Notes: generated from the sequence alone by a model not told the origin. DNA of 12,214 nucleotides from Thermoleophilia bacterium (GCA_025927435.1 JAICLM010000036.1:1-12214), one strand, 5' to 3'; shown: positions 1 through 6,601, counted from the first letter of the stretch. Made by a program: numbers and translations.

Positions 1-1602
1 CGGCACGCGACGCACGTCAGGCACGAGCCCGACGCAGCCGACGACCGGCGTCGGCGGGATCGAGGTCCCGTCGGCGTCGTTGTAGAGCGAGACGTTGCCG
101 GAGACGACCGGGATCCCGAGCGCGTCGGCCGCCTGCGCGATCCCCTCGATCGCCTCGGCGAGCTCGTGCGCGACGGCCGGCTTCTCGGGGTTGCCGAAGT
201 TGAGGCAGTCCGTGAGCCCGATCGGCTCGCCGCCGCCGCACGCGACGTTGCGGGCCGCGCCGAGCGTCGCCTGGACGCCGGCGCGGAAGCCGTCGGTCTC
301 GCCGGGCGCCGGGCCCTGCAGCGAGGCGGCGAGCCCGCGCAGCGAAGGTCGCAGGCGCAGCACGGCCGCGTCGAGCCCGGGGCGGCGCACCGTGCGCGAG
401 CCGACGAGGTGGTCGTACTGCTCGATCACCTCGCCGACGTCGAACCGGGGACGGTCGACGCGCCGCACCGGCCGCGCCTCGGCCCGCTGCTCGACCTCGT
501 AACGCGGGCACTCGTCCGTCAGCAGCTGCGCGGGAATCTCCCCGACGATGTCGCCGTCGTGGAAGGCCCGCAGCGCTCCCGATTCGGTCACCTCGCCGAT
601 CGCCGTGCACGGCAGCTCCCAGCGCGCGCAAACGCCGCGCACCGCGTCGAGCATCTCCGGCCGGACGACCGCCACCATCCTCTCCTGCGACTCCGAGATC
701 ATGATCTCCCACGGCTCCATGCCTTCCTCGCGGAGCGGCACGCGGTCGAGGTGGATGTCGATTCCCGCGTCGCCGGCGGCCATCTCCGCCAGGGACGACG
801 CGAGGCCGGCAGCGCCGCAGTCCTGCAGCGACTCGACGAGGCCCGACTCGACGAGCTCGAGCGAGACCTCGATCAGCTTCTTGCCGGTGAAGGGATCCCC
901 GACCTGGACCGACGGGCGCTTGTCGGCGTCGTCCTCACTCAGCTCGGCGCTCGCGAGGACCGAGGCACCGCCGATCCCGTCGCGGCCGGTCGTGGCCCCG
1001 TAGAGGACGACGAGCCGCCCCGGCCCGCTCGCCTTCGCCGAGCGCAGGCGCTCGCTCTCGAGCAGGCCGACGCACATCGCGTTGACGAGACAGTTCGAGG
1101 CGTACGCGGGGTCGAAGACGGTCTGGCCGCCGACCGTCGGCACGCCCACGCAGTTGCCGTAGTGGCCGATCCCGGCGACGGCCTGCTGGAAGTGGAAGCC
1201 GGGCTCGCCGAACCAGAGGCCGTCGAGCAGCGCGATCGGCCGCGCTCCCATGGCGATCACGTCGCGCAGGATCCCGCCGATCCCGGTCGCGGCGCCCTGG
1301 AACGGCTCGACCGCCGACGGATGGTTGTGTGACTCGACCTTGAAGGCGACCGCCGTGCCGTCGCCGAGGTCGAGGACTCCCGCGTTCTCGCCCGGCCCCT
1401 GGAGGACGCGCTCGCCGGCCGACGGCAGCCGCTGGAGGAGCGGCGCCGAGTGCTTGTAGCCGCAGTGCTCCGACCAGAGGAGCGAGAAGACCGCGAGCTC
1501 GAAATGGTTCGGGTCGCGCCCGAGCAGGTCCCGGATACGGTCCGCTTCCCAGTCGGTCAGACCGAGGGCACGGTGAAGCGGCTGGACGGCGACCTCCGAC
1601 AG
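1..1602 (-). CDS. purL: FGAM synthase large subunit PurL, 5' part (runs off left edge)
   Basis: This is the N-terminal 534 codons of phosphoribosylformylglycinamidine synthase subunit II, which makes FGAM from FGAR, ATP and ammonia supplied by PurQ, in complex with PurS. In the minus-strand translation I see WSEHCGYKHS at residues 43-52, with the family's catalytic-region His, then ESHNHPSAVEPFQGAATGIGG from residue 90, QDCGAAGLASSLAEMA, and GLTDCLNFGNPEKP near the window edge. All are PurL signatures. Family members of this small type are usually about 720-750 residues, so roughly the last quarter is outside the window. The start is unusual: the frame is closed by TGA at 1642-1644, and there is no in-frame ATG, GTG or TTG until codon 115 (1260), inside the conserved core. 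I chose CTG at 1602, seven bases after a TAGACT element and at the natural N-terminus of the family. CTG at 1611 is an alternative. Identity is certain; the start is not. Confidence 0.96.
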   Translation of the reverse strand, partial: MSEVAVQPLHRALGLTDWEADRIRDLLGRDPNHFELAVFSLLWSEHCGYKHSAPLLQRLPSAGERVLQGPGENAGVLDLGDGTAVAFKVESHNHPSAVEPFQGAATGIGGILRDVIAMGARPIALLDGLWFGEPGFHFQQAVAGIGHYGNCVGVPTVGGQTVFDPAYASNCLVNAMCVGLLESERLRSAKASGPGRLVVLYGATTGRDGIGGASVLASAELSEDDADKRPSVQVGDPFTGKKLIEVSLELVESGLVESLQDCGAAGLASSLAEMAAGDAGIDIHLDRVPLREEGMEPWEIMISESQERMVAVVRPEMLDAVRGVCARWELPCTAIGEVTESGALRAFHDGDIVGEIPAQLLTDECPRYEVEQRAEARPVRRVDRPRFDVGEVIEQYDHLVGSRTVRRPGLDAAVLRLRPSLRGLAASLQGPAPGETDGFRAGVQATLGAARNVACGGGEPIGLTDCLNFGNPEKPAVAHELAEAIEGIAQAADALGIPVVSGNVSLYNDADGTSIPPTPVVGCVGLVPDVRRVP

Positions 1603-1609
1603 GTGATTC

Positions 1610-1615
1610 AGTCTA
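1610..1615 (-). promoter_or_regulatory. Putative leaderless -10 element (TAGACT) for purL
   Basis: On the minus strand TAGACT is followed by GAATCAC (7 bases) and then CTG, the proposed purL start. The same TAGACT plus seven bases precedes purB. No purine-rich Shine-Dalgarno sequence lies upstream of the CTG. I see no convincing -35 hexamer at 17-18 bases. A TANNNT box ending 6-7 bases before the start codon is the known signature of leaderless actinobacterial transcripts; its use here is inferred. Confidence 0.5.
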
Positions 1616-1675
1616 ACCCGGCTTTCGGAGGGGGCGGAATCTCACGCGACCCGCCCGCGTTGCGTTTCAAGGTAG

Positions 1676-2581
1676 ATGCGTCGGCCTGCCGTCATCCTCG
1701 CTGTGCTCGCGCTCATCTGGGGCGCGTCGTTCATGCTGATCAAGATCGCCGACCGGCAGCTCGCACCGTCGACGCTGGTGCTCGGACGCCTCGGCTCGGC
1801 GACGCTGCTGCTCGCGGCAATTGCGGTTCTGCGCGTCGGACCGCGGCGGACGCTCACGGAGATCCGCGAAGCCTGGCTCTGGCTCGTCGTCGTGTCGCTC
1901 GTGAACACGGCGGTGCCGTTCTGGCTCCTTTCGTGGGGCGAGACGCGGATCGACTCCGGGCTCGCCTCGATCATCCAGGGAGCGGTCCCGATCTTCAACG
2001 CGGTGATCGCGTACGGGTTCTTCCGCGAGGCGCGCGTGGGAGGTCTGCGCCTCGTGGGCCTCGCGATCGGCTTCGTCGGGGTTGCGCTCCTCGTGGGAGC
2101 TCAGCCGCAGGGAAAGCTGCTCGGGGCGCTGGCTGTCGTGGGCATGGCCCTCTGCTACGCGATCGGGACGCTGCTCGCGGGCCGGCATCTCCGGGCGACC
2201 CCGCCGCTCCTCGTTGCGCTCGCCTCGACGGGTGTGTCGACCCTCGCCGTGCTGCCCGTGGGGATCGTCCAGGCGCCGGCGGGGGCCTGGCAGGGAGAGA
2301 CGATCGCGGCGATCCTCGTGCTGGGCTTCGTCGGCACGGGGATCGCGTATCTCCTGTTCTTCGCTCTGATCCAGCGCGCCGGCGCGAACTACGCGACGCT
2401 GGTGACCTACCTCGTGCCGCCGATCGCCCTTGCCTACGGCGCGATCTTCCTCGGCGAGAGCTTTGGCGCGGTGGCGTACGGCGCCCTCGCGCTCATCCTC
2501 GTCGGCGTGGCACTTGCGACGGGCTCCGTTCGGCTAGCTTCGCTGCGTGTCGGTCGAGCTGAGGCGCGCGAACCCGTCTGA
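1676..2581 (+). CDS. EamA/DMT-superfamily permease (RhaT/YdcZ-like)
   Basis: A 301-residue integral membrane protein with two EamA repeats. About ten hydrophobic segments are visible, including residues 4-24, 33-52, 66-85, 97-115, 123-141, 147-168, 178-198, 208-231, 240-260 and 264-283. The opening LALIWGASFMLIKIA matches the family's W-G-x-x-F start and is echoed by GESFGAVAYGALALILVGVAL at the end of the second half. Such proteins export or exchange small metabolites or amino acids; the substrate cannot be told from sequence. ATG at 1676 is preceded by a weak AAGG only three bases away. The gene diverges from purL across about 73 bp. Its last 35 bp overlap the next gene. The C-terminal tail after the last helix is short and basic (VRLASLRVGRAEAREPV). 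Family call is firm, substrate unknown. Confidence 0.9.
   Translation: MRRPAVILAVLALIWGASFMLIKIADRQLAPSTLVLGRLGSATLLLAAIAVLRVGPRRTLTEIREAWLWLVVVSLVNTAVPFWLLSWGETRIDSGLASIIQGAVPIFNAVIAYGFFREARVGGLRLVGLAIGFVGVALLVGAQPQGKLLGALAVVGMALCYAIGTLLAGRHLRATPPLLVALASTGVSTLAVLPVGIVQAPAGAWQGETIAAILVLGFVGTGIAYLLFFALIQRAGANYATLVTYLVPPIALAYGAIFLGESFGAVAYGALALILVGVALATGSVRLASLRVGRAEAREPV
2535..2540 (+). promoter_or_regulatory. Putative internal leaderless -10 (TAGCTT) for the GNAT gene
   Basis: TAGCTT is followed by CGCTGC (6 bases) and GTG. It lies inside the last codons of the permease gene, where it requires a CTA leucine codon, an uncommon choice in this GC-rich DNA. TTGCGA at 2514-2519 could be a -35 but its spacing (15) is short. 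No Shine-Dalgarno sequence is present. Function is inferred. Confidence 0.4.
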
Positions 2582-3065
2582 CGCGGACTTCCTGCTCGAG
2601 CTGCTGGCCGGCGACGACGTCCGCCAGTTCCTCGGCCCGCAGACCGCGACGACGCGCGAGGGCGTGCTCGAGGAGATCGACCGCTCGCTCGCGGAGCCCG
2701 AGGGCTTCGGGCGGTTCGTGATCGAGCTGGACGGAGAGCCCGCGGGGATGCTCGGCTTCCACGTCGCGAACGAGCGCAGCCGGATCGCGCGCCTCGAGCG
2801 GCTCGCGATCCACCCGGGCTATCGGGGCCGCCGGCTGGCCGACGAAGCGGCGCGGCTGTTCCAGCGGCTTCTGCTCGGGGAGCTCGGCTACCACCGGCTC
2901 GAGCTCGAGATCTACGCCTTCAACGAGCGTGCGTGCGCGCACGCCGAGCGCGCCGGCTTCGTCCGGGAGGGGCGAAAGCGGAAGGCGTACCTCAAGGACG
3001 GAGAGTGGGTCGACTCCGTCCTTTACGCGCTGGTCGCCGAGGAGCTAGATTCGGCCCATGGCTGA
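2547..3065 (+). CDS. GNAT-family N-acetyltransferase, RimJ/RimL-like
   Basis: A 172-residue cytoplasmic acetyl-CoA-dependent acetyltransferase. The N-terminal beta strand and helix VELRRANPSDADFLLELL are typical. Motif A lies at residues 84-106 (LERLAIHPGYRGRRLADEAARLF), where RGRRLA takes the place of the R/Q-x-x-G-x-G/A acetyl-CoA pyrophosphate loop. Motif B follows with IYAFNERACAHAERAGFVREG at 122-142, including the usual Asn (N126). The ending, KRKAYLKDGEWVDSVLYALV, is characteristic of the RimJ/RimL (Acetyltransf_3) branch that acetylates protein N-termini, amines or antibiotics. The acceptor cannot be assigned. GTG at 2547 gives the correct family N-terminus. The gene overlaps the permease by 35 bp and the glyoxalase by 8 bp (ATGGCTGA), so the three may be co-expressed. 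Confidence 0.88.
   Translation: MSVELRRANPSDADFLLELLAGDDVRQFLGPQTATTREGVLEEIDRSLAEPEGFGRFVIELDGEPAGMLGFHVANERSRIARLERLAIHPGYRGRRLADEAARLFQRLLLGELGYHRLELEIYAFNERACAHAERAGFVREGRKRKAYLKDGEWVDSVLYALVAEELDSAHG
3046..3051 (+). promoter_or_regulatory. Putative internal leaderless -10 (TAGATT) for the glyoxalase gene
   Basis: TAGATT is followed by CGGCCC (6 bases) and the ATG of the glyoxalase. It sits inside the C-terminal codons of the acetyltransferase and again depends on a CTA leucine codon. TTTACG at 3022-3027, with an 18-base spacer, is a plausible -35. No Shine-Dalgarno sequence precedes the ATG. Translational coupling through the 8-bp overlap is an alternative explanation for how this gene is expressed. 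Confidence 0.42.
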
Positions 3066-3450
3066 GTTCCTGCACACGATGGTGCGGATCACGGATCCCG
3101 AGAAGAGCCGCGAGTTCTACGAGGCGCTCGGCTTCCGCTTCGAGCGCGACATGGACATCGTCCGGAACGGCGAGAAGGAGGCGACGAACTACTTCTACGG
3201 CATCGGCGACCAGGAGTCGGTGCTCGAGCTGACGTTCAACCACGACGGCCGCACCTACGACCTCGGCACCGGTTACGGGCACATCGCGGTCAGCGTCGAC
3301 GACCTCGAGCAGTCGCTCGCCGAGCTGAAGGAACAGGGCATCGAGCCGGAACGCGAGCCATACCGGGTGCGCGAGGGCGGCTCCCTCATCTGCTTCGTCC
3401 AGGACCCGGACGGCTACCGCATCGAGCTGATCGACCGCAGTGGCCGCTAG
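3058..3450 (+). CDS. gloA: Lactoylglutathione lyase (glyoxalase I)
   Basis: A 130-residue metalloenzyme of the vicinal-oxygen-chelate fold. Glyoxalase I isomerises the hemithioacetal of methylglyoxal and a thiol to a lactoyl-thioester. The protein tracks E. coli GloA closely (LHTMVRI, FYEALGF, GYGHIAVSVDD, FVQDPDGYRIELI). The four metal ligands known in E. coli (H5, E56, H74, E122) all appear with a constant one-residue shift: H6, E57, H75 and E123. It therefore looks catalytically intact and of the short Ni/Co-type bacterial class. Most actinobacteria lack glutathione, so the thiol cofactor may be mycothiol or another low-molecular-weight thiol; that is inference. ATG 3058 overlaps the end of the acetyltransferase gene by 8 bp. 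It ends with TAG at 3448-3450. Confidence 0.93.
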   Translation: MAEFLHTMVRITDPEKSREFYEALGFRFERDMDIVRNGEKEATNYFYGIGDQESVLELTFNHDGRTYDLGTGYGHIAVSVDDLEQSLAELKEQGIEPEREPYRVREGGSLICFVQDPDGYRIELIDRSGR

Positions 3451-3497
3451 CGCCGGCGAGGCGGGGGACACGGACGTGTTGCGAGCAGCAGGGCGAG

Positions 3498-4085
3498 GTG
3501 CTGATCCTGCCGCACTCTGACGGCTCCAGGCTGACCGTTCCGGTCGCACTCATCCTCGCCGCAGCCTTCGGCGCCGCCGATCAGTACCTCGGCAGCCTGA
3601 CCGGCTCCGGGCACCCGTGGGCGGCGGGCTGGTCGACCGACCTCAGCCTCCTGTCGGCGCCGTGGCTCGTCCTGCCGTTCGTCGCCGGCGCCACTCAGCG
3701 CGAGCCACGCCGCGCCGCGCTGCTCGGCCTCGCCAGTACGTACGCCGCTCTGCTCGGCTATGCGGCGATGACGCTCAGTCCCGTCGAGAACGCGCATCTG
3801 ACCCTGGCAGGCCTGCGCGGCTTCGCCGTCAGCGAGCGCAGCGTGCTTCTGGGAGGGATCGTCACCGGGCCGTTGTTCGGCTGGTTTGGCCAACAGTGGC
3901 GGACGCGGCGCGCGATCGCCGGCGCTCTCGTCACGGCGGCGGCGCTCTGCCTCGAGCCGCTCGCGCGACGGGCCGGCATCAATCCCATTCAGGATCGCGC
4001 CGTCTGGGTCGCGGAGGTCGCAGCCGGCCTGGCCTTTGCCGCCGCGGTCCTCGCCCGCCGCTACACCCGAAGCGTCCAGGACTAG
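3498..4085 (+). CDS. Six-helix integral membrane protein of unknown function (possibly DUF6518)
   Basis: A 195-residue protein with about six hydrophobic segments, near residues 12-34, 47-65, 72-92, 114-131, 138-156 and 167-187. Motif-like stretches are AAAFGAADQYLGS in the first helix, LSAPWLVLPFVAGA in the second, and LGGIVTGPLFGWFGQQW in the fourth. Size, topology and the SAPWLVLPFVAGA segment recall small uncharacterised actinobacterial membrane proteins of the DUF6518 kind; that name is from memory and unverified. The GTG at 3498 is the most reasonable start, because the frame stays open upstream but offers no better initiator. Its ribosome-binding context is poor. It lies 47 bp after the glyoxalase and 31 bp before the histidine kinase, so it could act with the kinase, for instance as a membrane partner. 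That is only positional. Confidence 0.75.
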   Translation: MLILPHSDGSRLTVPVALILAAAFGAADQYLGSLTGSGHPWAAGWSTDLSLLSAPWLVLPFVAGATQREPRRAALLGLASTYAALLGYAAMTLSPVENAHLTLAGLRGFAVSERSVLLGGIVTGPLFGWFGQQWRTRRAIAGALVTAAALCLEPLARRAGINPIQDRAVWVAEVAAGLAFAAAVLARRYTRSVQD

Positions 4086-4090
4086 CTTTG

Positions 4091-4103
4091 CCCGCTTTGC
4101 GGG
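4091..4103 (+). other. Short perfect inverted repeat, CCCGC-TTT-GCGGG
   Basis: Five-base arms with a three-base loop lie in the 31-bp gap between the membrane protein and the kinase gene. There is no T-run after it, so it is not a convincing intrinsic terminator. It lies just upstream of the putative kinase promoter and could be an operator or a minor RNA hairpin. Confidence 0.3.
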
Positions 4104-4105
4104 AA

Positions 4106-4111
4106 TAGCTC
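4106..4111 (+). promoter_or_regulatory. Weak putative leaderless -10 (TAGCTC) for the histidine kinase gene
   Basis: TAGCTC is followed by CGGCT (5 bases) and the GTG at 4117. It is a one-base departure from the TANNNT pattern seen at other starts in this window, and the spacing is one or two bases shorter. No Shine-Dalgarno sequence is present. A better TAGCTT occurs at 4083-4088 but is too far from the start to be leaderless. Confidence 0.25.
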
Positions 4112-4116
4112 CGGCT

Positions 4117-5808
4117 GTGTGGCCGGAGGGTTCCACCGCCGAACATGTCCGGCGGCTGCAGTCGGTAACCGACGCGGCCCTGGCCCATCTGCATCTGAGC
4201 GAGCTGCTCGCGGCTCTGCTCGAGCGCACCCAGCGCATCCTCGAGGTCGACACGTGCGCGATTCTCCTGCTCGACGAAGCGACGAACGAGCTCGTCGCCC
4301 AGGCGGCGCGCGGCATCGAGGAGGAGGTCGAGCAGGGCGTCCGGATTCCCGTCGGTGCGGGTTTCGCCGGTCGGATCGCCGCCGAGAAGCGCCCCATCAT
4401 CCTCGACGACGTCGACCACGGGCCGGTTCTCAACCCGATCCTGCGCGAGAAGGGCATCCGGTCGATGCTCGGCGTGCCGCTCGTCGTCGAGGGAGAGGTG
4501 CGCGGCGTCTTCCACGTCGGGTCGCTGAAGCCCCGCGCCTTCCACGAGGACGAGGTCGAGCTGCTCCAGCTCGTCGCCGACCGGGCTGCGCTTGCGATCG
4601 AGCATGCGCGCCTCTTCGAGGCCGAGCGCGCCGCGCGCGAGCGGATCGAGAACGTGCAGGCGGTGACCGACGCGGCGCTCGCGCATCTCGAGGTGAACGA
4701 GCTCCTCAACGTGCTCCTGCCCAGGATCCGGGACATCCTGCGCACCGACACCTGCGCCGTCCTGCTCCGCGACGACGAGACGAACGAGCTGGTGGCGCGC
4801 GCGGCGCTCGGGATCGAGGAAGAGGTCGGCGTGCGCGTCCCGCTCGGCGCCGGCTTCGCAGGCCGGATCGCCGCCGAGGCGCGACCGATGGTGATCGACG
4901 TCGACGAGTACCCGGTCTTCAACCCGATCCTGCGCCGGAAGCAGCTCAAGTCGATGGTGGGCGTGCCGCTGCTCGTGCGGGGCGAATCGCTGGGCGTCCT
5001 CCACGTCGGCACGCTCAAGCCGCGGCAGTTCACGCAGGACGAGGTCGACCTGCTCCAGCTGGTCGCCGAGCGGGTCGCGATCGCCATCGAGCGGGCACAG
5101 CTGCACGAGGAGCTGATCCAGCTCGACCAGCTCAAGCTCAACTTCGTCGCCATCGCCTCGCACGAGCTGCGCACCCCGGCGACCTCGGTCTACGGCGTGC
5201 TCAAGACGCTCTCGGACCGCGGCCCGGCCCTGAGCGAGGAGCTGCGCGAGGAGCTGATCCGCGTCGGGGTCGAGCAGGGCGAGCGTCTCCGGCGGCTGCT
5301 CGAGGAGCTGCTCGATCTCTCGAGGCTCGACGCGCGCGCCATCAACGTCGAGCCCAGGCCGCTGGTGCTGAAGGCGGTTCTTGCGGACGTCGTCCAGGGC
5401 GCTCTCGCCGCCTCGGACACGGTCGAGCTCGATATCCCCGACGACCTCGCCGCAGTGGTCGATCCGCTCGTGCTCGAGCGCGTCGTCTCGAACCTCCTGG
5501 CGAACGCGGTGCGCTACGGCGCGCCGCCGATCAGGATCTCCGCGCAGCAGCGCGACCGGCACCTCCGAGTCGCCGTGGAGGACGCGGGCCCCGGCGTGCC
5601 GAAGGACCTCGAGGGAAAGATCTTCGACCGTTTCGCACGCGGAGGCGGCGAGGCGGGCCATGGCCTCGGACTCGCGATCGCCCGCGCGTACGCGCAGGCC
5701 CACGGCGGAGATCTCGTCCACGATCCGCGCCCCGGCGGGGCGCGCTTCGAGCTGCTGATCCCGCAGGAGCGGAACGGGCTGAGCAAGCCCGCCAGAGAGA
5801 GCTCCTAG
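4117..5808 (+). CDS. Soluble hybrid-free sensor histidine kinase, GAF-GAF-HisKA-HATPase
   Basis: A 563-residue cytoplasmic kinase with no signal peptide or membrane segment. GAF1 spans about residues 15-166 and GAF2 about 181-330. The dimerisation/phosphoacceptor helix carries SHELRTP with H349. The ATPase domain shows the N box (NLLANAVRY, N459 and N463), G1 (EDAGPGVP, 488-495), the F box (IFDRF, 502-506) and G2 (GHGLGLAIA, from 514), so it should be active. The two GAF domains are very alike (both have TDAALAHL, DTCA, ETNELVA or ATNELVA, GAGFAGRIAAE, NPILR, SM.GVPL, VGxLKPR, DEV.LLQLVA), which indicates an internal duplication. GAF domains of this type sense small molecules, light or redox. 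No response regulator is present nearby, so it is an orphan. The start GTG 4117 lies just before the first GAF helix. The stop overlaps that of the convergent peptidoglycan-binding gene. Confidence 0.93.
   Translation: MWPEGSTAEHVRRLQSVTDAALAHLHLSELLAALLERTQRILEVDTCAILLLDEATNELVAQAARGIEEEVEQGVRIPVGAGFAGRIAAEKRPIILDDVDHGPVLNPILREKGIRSMLGVPLVVEGEVRGVFHVGSLKPRAFHEDEVELLQLVADRAALAIEHARLFEAERAARERIENVQAVTDAALAHLEVNELLNVLLPRIRDILRTDTCAVLLRDDETNELVARAALGIEEEVGVRVPLGAGFAGRIAAEARPMVIDVDEYPVFNPILRRKQLKSMVGVPLLVRGESLGVLHVGTLKPRQFTQDEVDLLQLVAERVAIAIERAQLHEELIQLDQLKLNFVAIASHELRTPATSVYGVLKTLSDRGPALSEELREELIRVGVEQGERLRRLLEELLDLSRLDARAINVEPRPLVLKAVLADVVQGALAASDTVELDIPDDLAAVVDPLVLERVVSNLLANAVRYGAPPIRISAQQRDRHLRVAVEDAGPGVPKDLEGKIFDRFARGGGEAGHGLGLAIARAYAQAHGGDLVHDPRPGGARFELLIPQERNGLSKPARESS
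4159..5110 (+). repeat. Tandem internal duplication encoding the two GAF domains
   Basis: The stretch from 4159 to about 4610 realigns with 4657 to about 5110, an offset of 498 bases or 166 codons. Similarity is visible at DNA level, for example around the GTxACCGACGCGGC and CCGGATCGCCGCCGAG blocks. The second copy is about three codons shorter in two loops: EEEVEQGVRIP against EEEVGVRVP, and DDVDHGPV against DVDEYPV. Confidence 0.8.
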
Positions 5809-6395
5809 CCGGACAGCGCGCTCTGCAGCTTCGCGAGCGTCGCGGGGCCGACGACGCCGTCCTCGTCCAGGCCCTTCGCGAGCTGGAACCGCTCGACCGC
5901 GTTGGTGGTCGACGGCCCGTAGACGCCGTCCGGTTTGCCCGCGGAGTAGCCGAGCGCCGCGAGCGCCTGCTGGAGCGTCTTCACCTGCGGACCGGTATCG
6001 CCGGGCTTGAGCGGCTGTGACGGCGCTTCCGCCGCCGGCCGGGTGCTCGCGGCGGTCGAGGTCTGCACGGTCACGGTGACCGGCTTCGGGAGCGGCGCCG
6101 GAGTCGGGGTCGCGCTCTTGCTGCCGTTGAAGAGGCCGAAGGCCGCGAGGATCGCGAAGACGATCGCGAGGACGGAGAGGCCGATGATCGCCACCTGAGT
6201 CATCGTCAGCGTCCGGTCGCCGATCACGAACTCCCGCTGCCCCGAGCGCGGCTCCTCGTCCTCGGGCAGGACCCAGACTTCGTCGGCGTCCTCGTACACG
6301 CCGCGGGTGGCGCCGCTTTGCGTCTCCGTGGGCAGCTCGGGCTCGTCGAACCAGTCGTCGTACCCGGGGTCGCGCGGCTCCTCGCGAGCCTCCAT
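5805..6395 (-). CDS. Single-pass membrane protein with C-terminal peptidoglycan-binding domain
   Basis: A 196-residue bitopic protein. Residues 1-65 are acidic and hydrophilic (for example GVYEDADEVWVLPEDEEP) and should be cytoplasmic. One transmembrane helix lies at about 66-89 (TQVAIIGLSVLAIVFAILAAFGLF). A Pro/Thr/Ala linker follows at 90-130. A PG_binding_1 domain occupies 130-194, with LKPGDTGPQVKTLQQALAALGY, then DGVYGPSTTNAVERFQ and GVVGPATLAKL. The family binds cell-wall peptidoglycan; no catalytic domain is attached, so the role may be anchoring or wall sensing. A longer reading from 6500 is possible, but ATG 6395 fits better: it is seven bases after a TACCGT box, and the extra 35 residues look like non-coding translation. 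It converges on the kinase gene with overlapping stop codons (shared CTAG, 5805-5808). Confidence 0.87.
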   Translation of the reverse strand: MEAREEPRDPGYDDWFDEPELPTETQSGATRGVYEDADEVWVLPEDEEPRSGQREFVIGDRTLTMTQVAIIGLSVLAIVFAILAAFGLFNGSKSATPTPAPLPKPVTVTVQTSTAASTRPAAEAPSQPLKPGDTGPQVKTLQQALAALGYSAGKPDGVYGPSTTNAVERFQLAKGLDEDGVVGPATLAKLQSALSG

Positions 6396-6402
6396 GACCG
6401 GG

Positions 6403-6432
6403 ACGGTACCGCGTTTGCGCCCGCAGCGACAA
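6403..6432 (-). promoter_or_regulatory. Putative leaderless promoter of the peptidoglycan-binding gene
   Basis: On the minus strand TTGTCG (6427-6432) and TACCGT (6403-6408) are separated by 18 bases, a fair -35/-10 pair. CCCGGTC (7 bases) then leads directly to the ATG at 6395. This is the most complete promoter-like arrangement among the TANNNT starts in the window. No Shine-Dalgarno sequence precedes the ATG. Confidence 0.5.
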
Positions 6433-6549
6433 GGCGTCCAACGGACAGCCGCAAGAAGGTCGCGCGTGAGCGCACGCCGTACGAGTGGTCGGTGGGCCAT
6501 CGCGCTCCAGCCGTCGCACGTTCCGCGCCTGGAAGATCGGCCGAAATTC

Positions 6550-6578
6550 CGTCACGAAGCCGTGACGAACACGTGACG
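6550..6578 (+). promoter_or_regulatory. Candidate operator: CGTCACG/CGTGACG repeat cluster
   Basis: A perfect inverted repeat CGTCACG-AAGC-CGTGACG occupies 6550-6567. A third copy, CGTGACG, lies at 6572-6578, starting 11 bases after the second, about one helical turn. The cluster is in the 206-bp divergent gap between the peptidoglycan-binding gene and the 88-residue gene, 10 bases upstream of the latter's putative -10. Placement suits a transcription-factor site. The factor is unknown. Confidence 0.4.
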
Positions 6579-6588
6579 CCCGGCGCGT

Positions 6589-6594
6589 TAGCGT
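6589..6594 (+). promoter_or_regulatory. Putative leaderless -10 (TAGCGT) for the 88-residue gene
   Basis: TAGCGT is followed by CCTGGGC (7 bases) and ATG. No clear -35 hexamer sits at 16-18 bases, which would place it inside the CGTGACG repeat cluster, so an activator or alternative sigma factor is conceivable. No Shine-Dalgarno sequence is present. Confidence 0.45.
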
Positions 6595-6601
6595 CCTGGG
6601 C

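Noticed and set aside
1603..1675. Purine-responsive riboswitch upstream of purL or in the divergent gap
   Set aside because: The gap is only about 73 bp, shared with a divergent gene, and purL appears leaderless, leaving no 5' leader to fold.
3451..3497. Possible regulatory RNA or promoter in the 47-bp gap before the membrane protein
   Set aside because: No TANNNT box at the right spacing, no hairpin of note and no clear Shine-Dalgarno sequence. Nothing supportable is seen.
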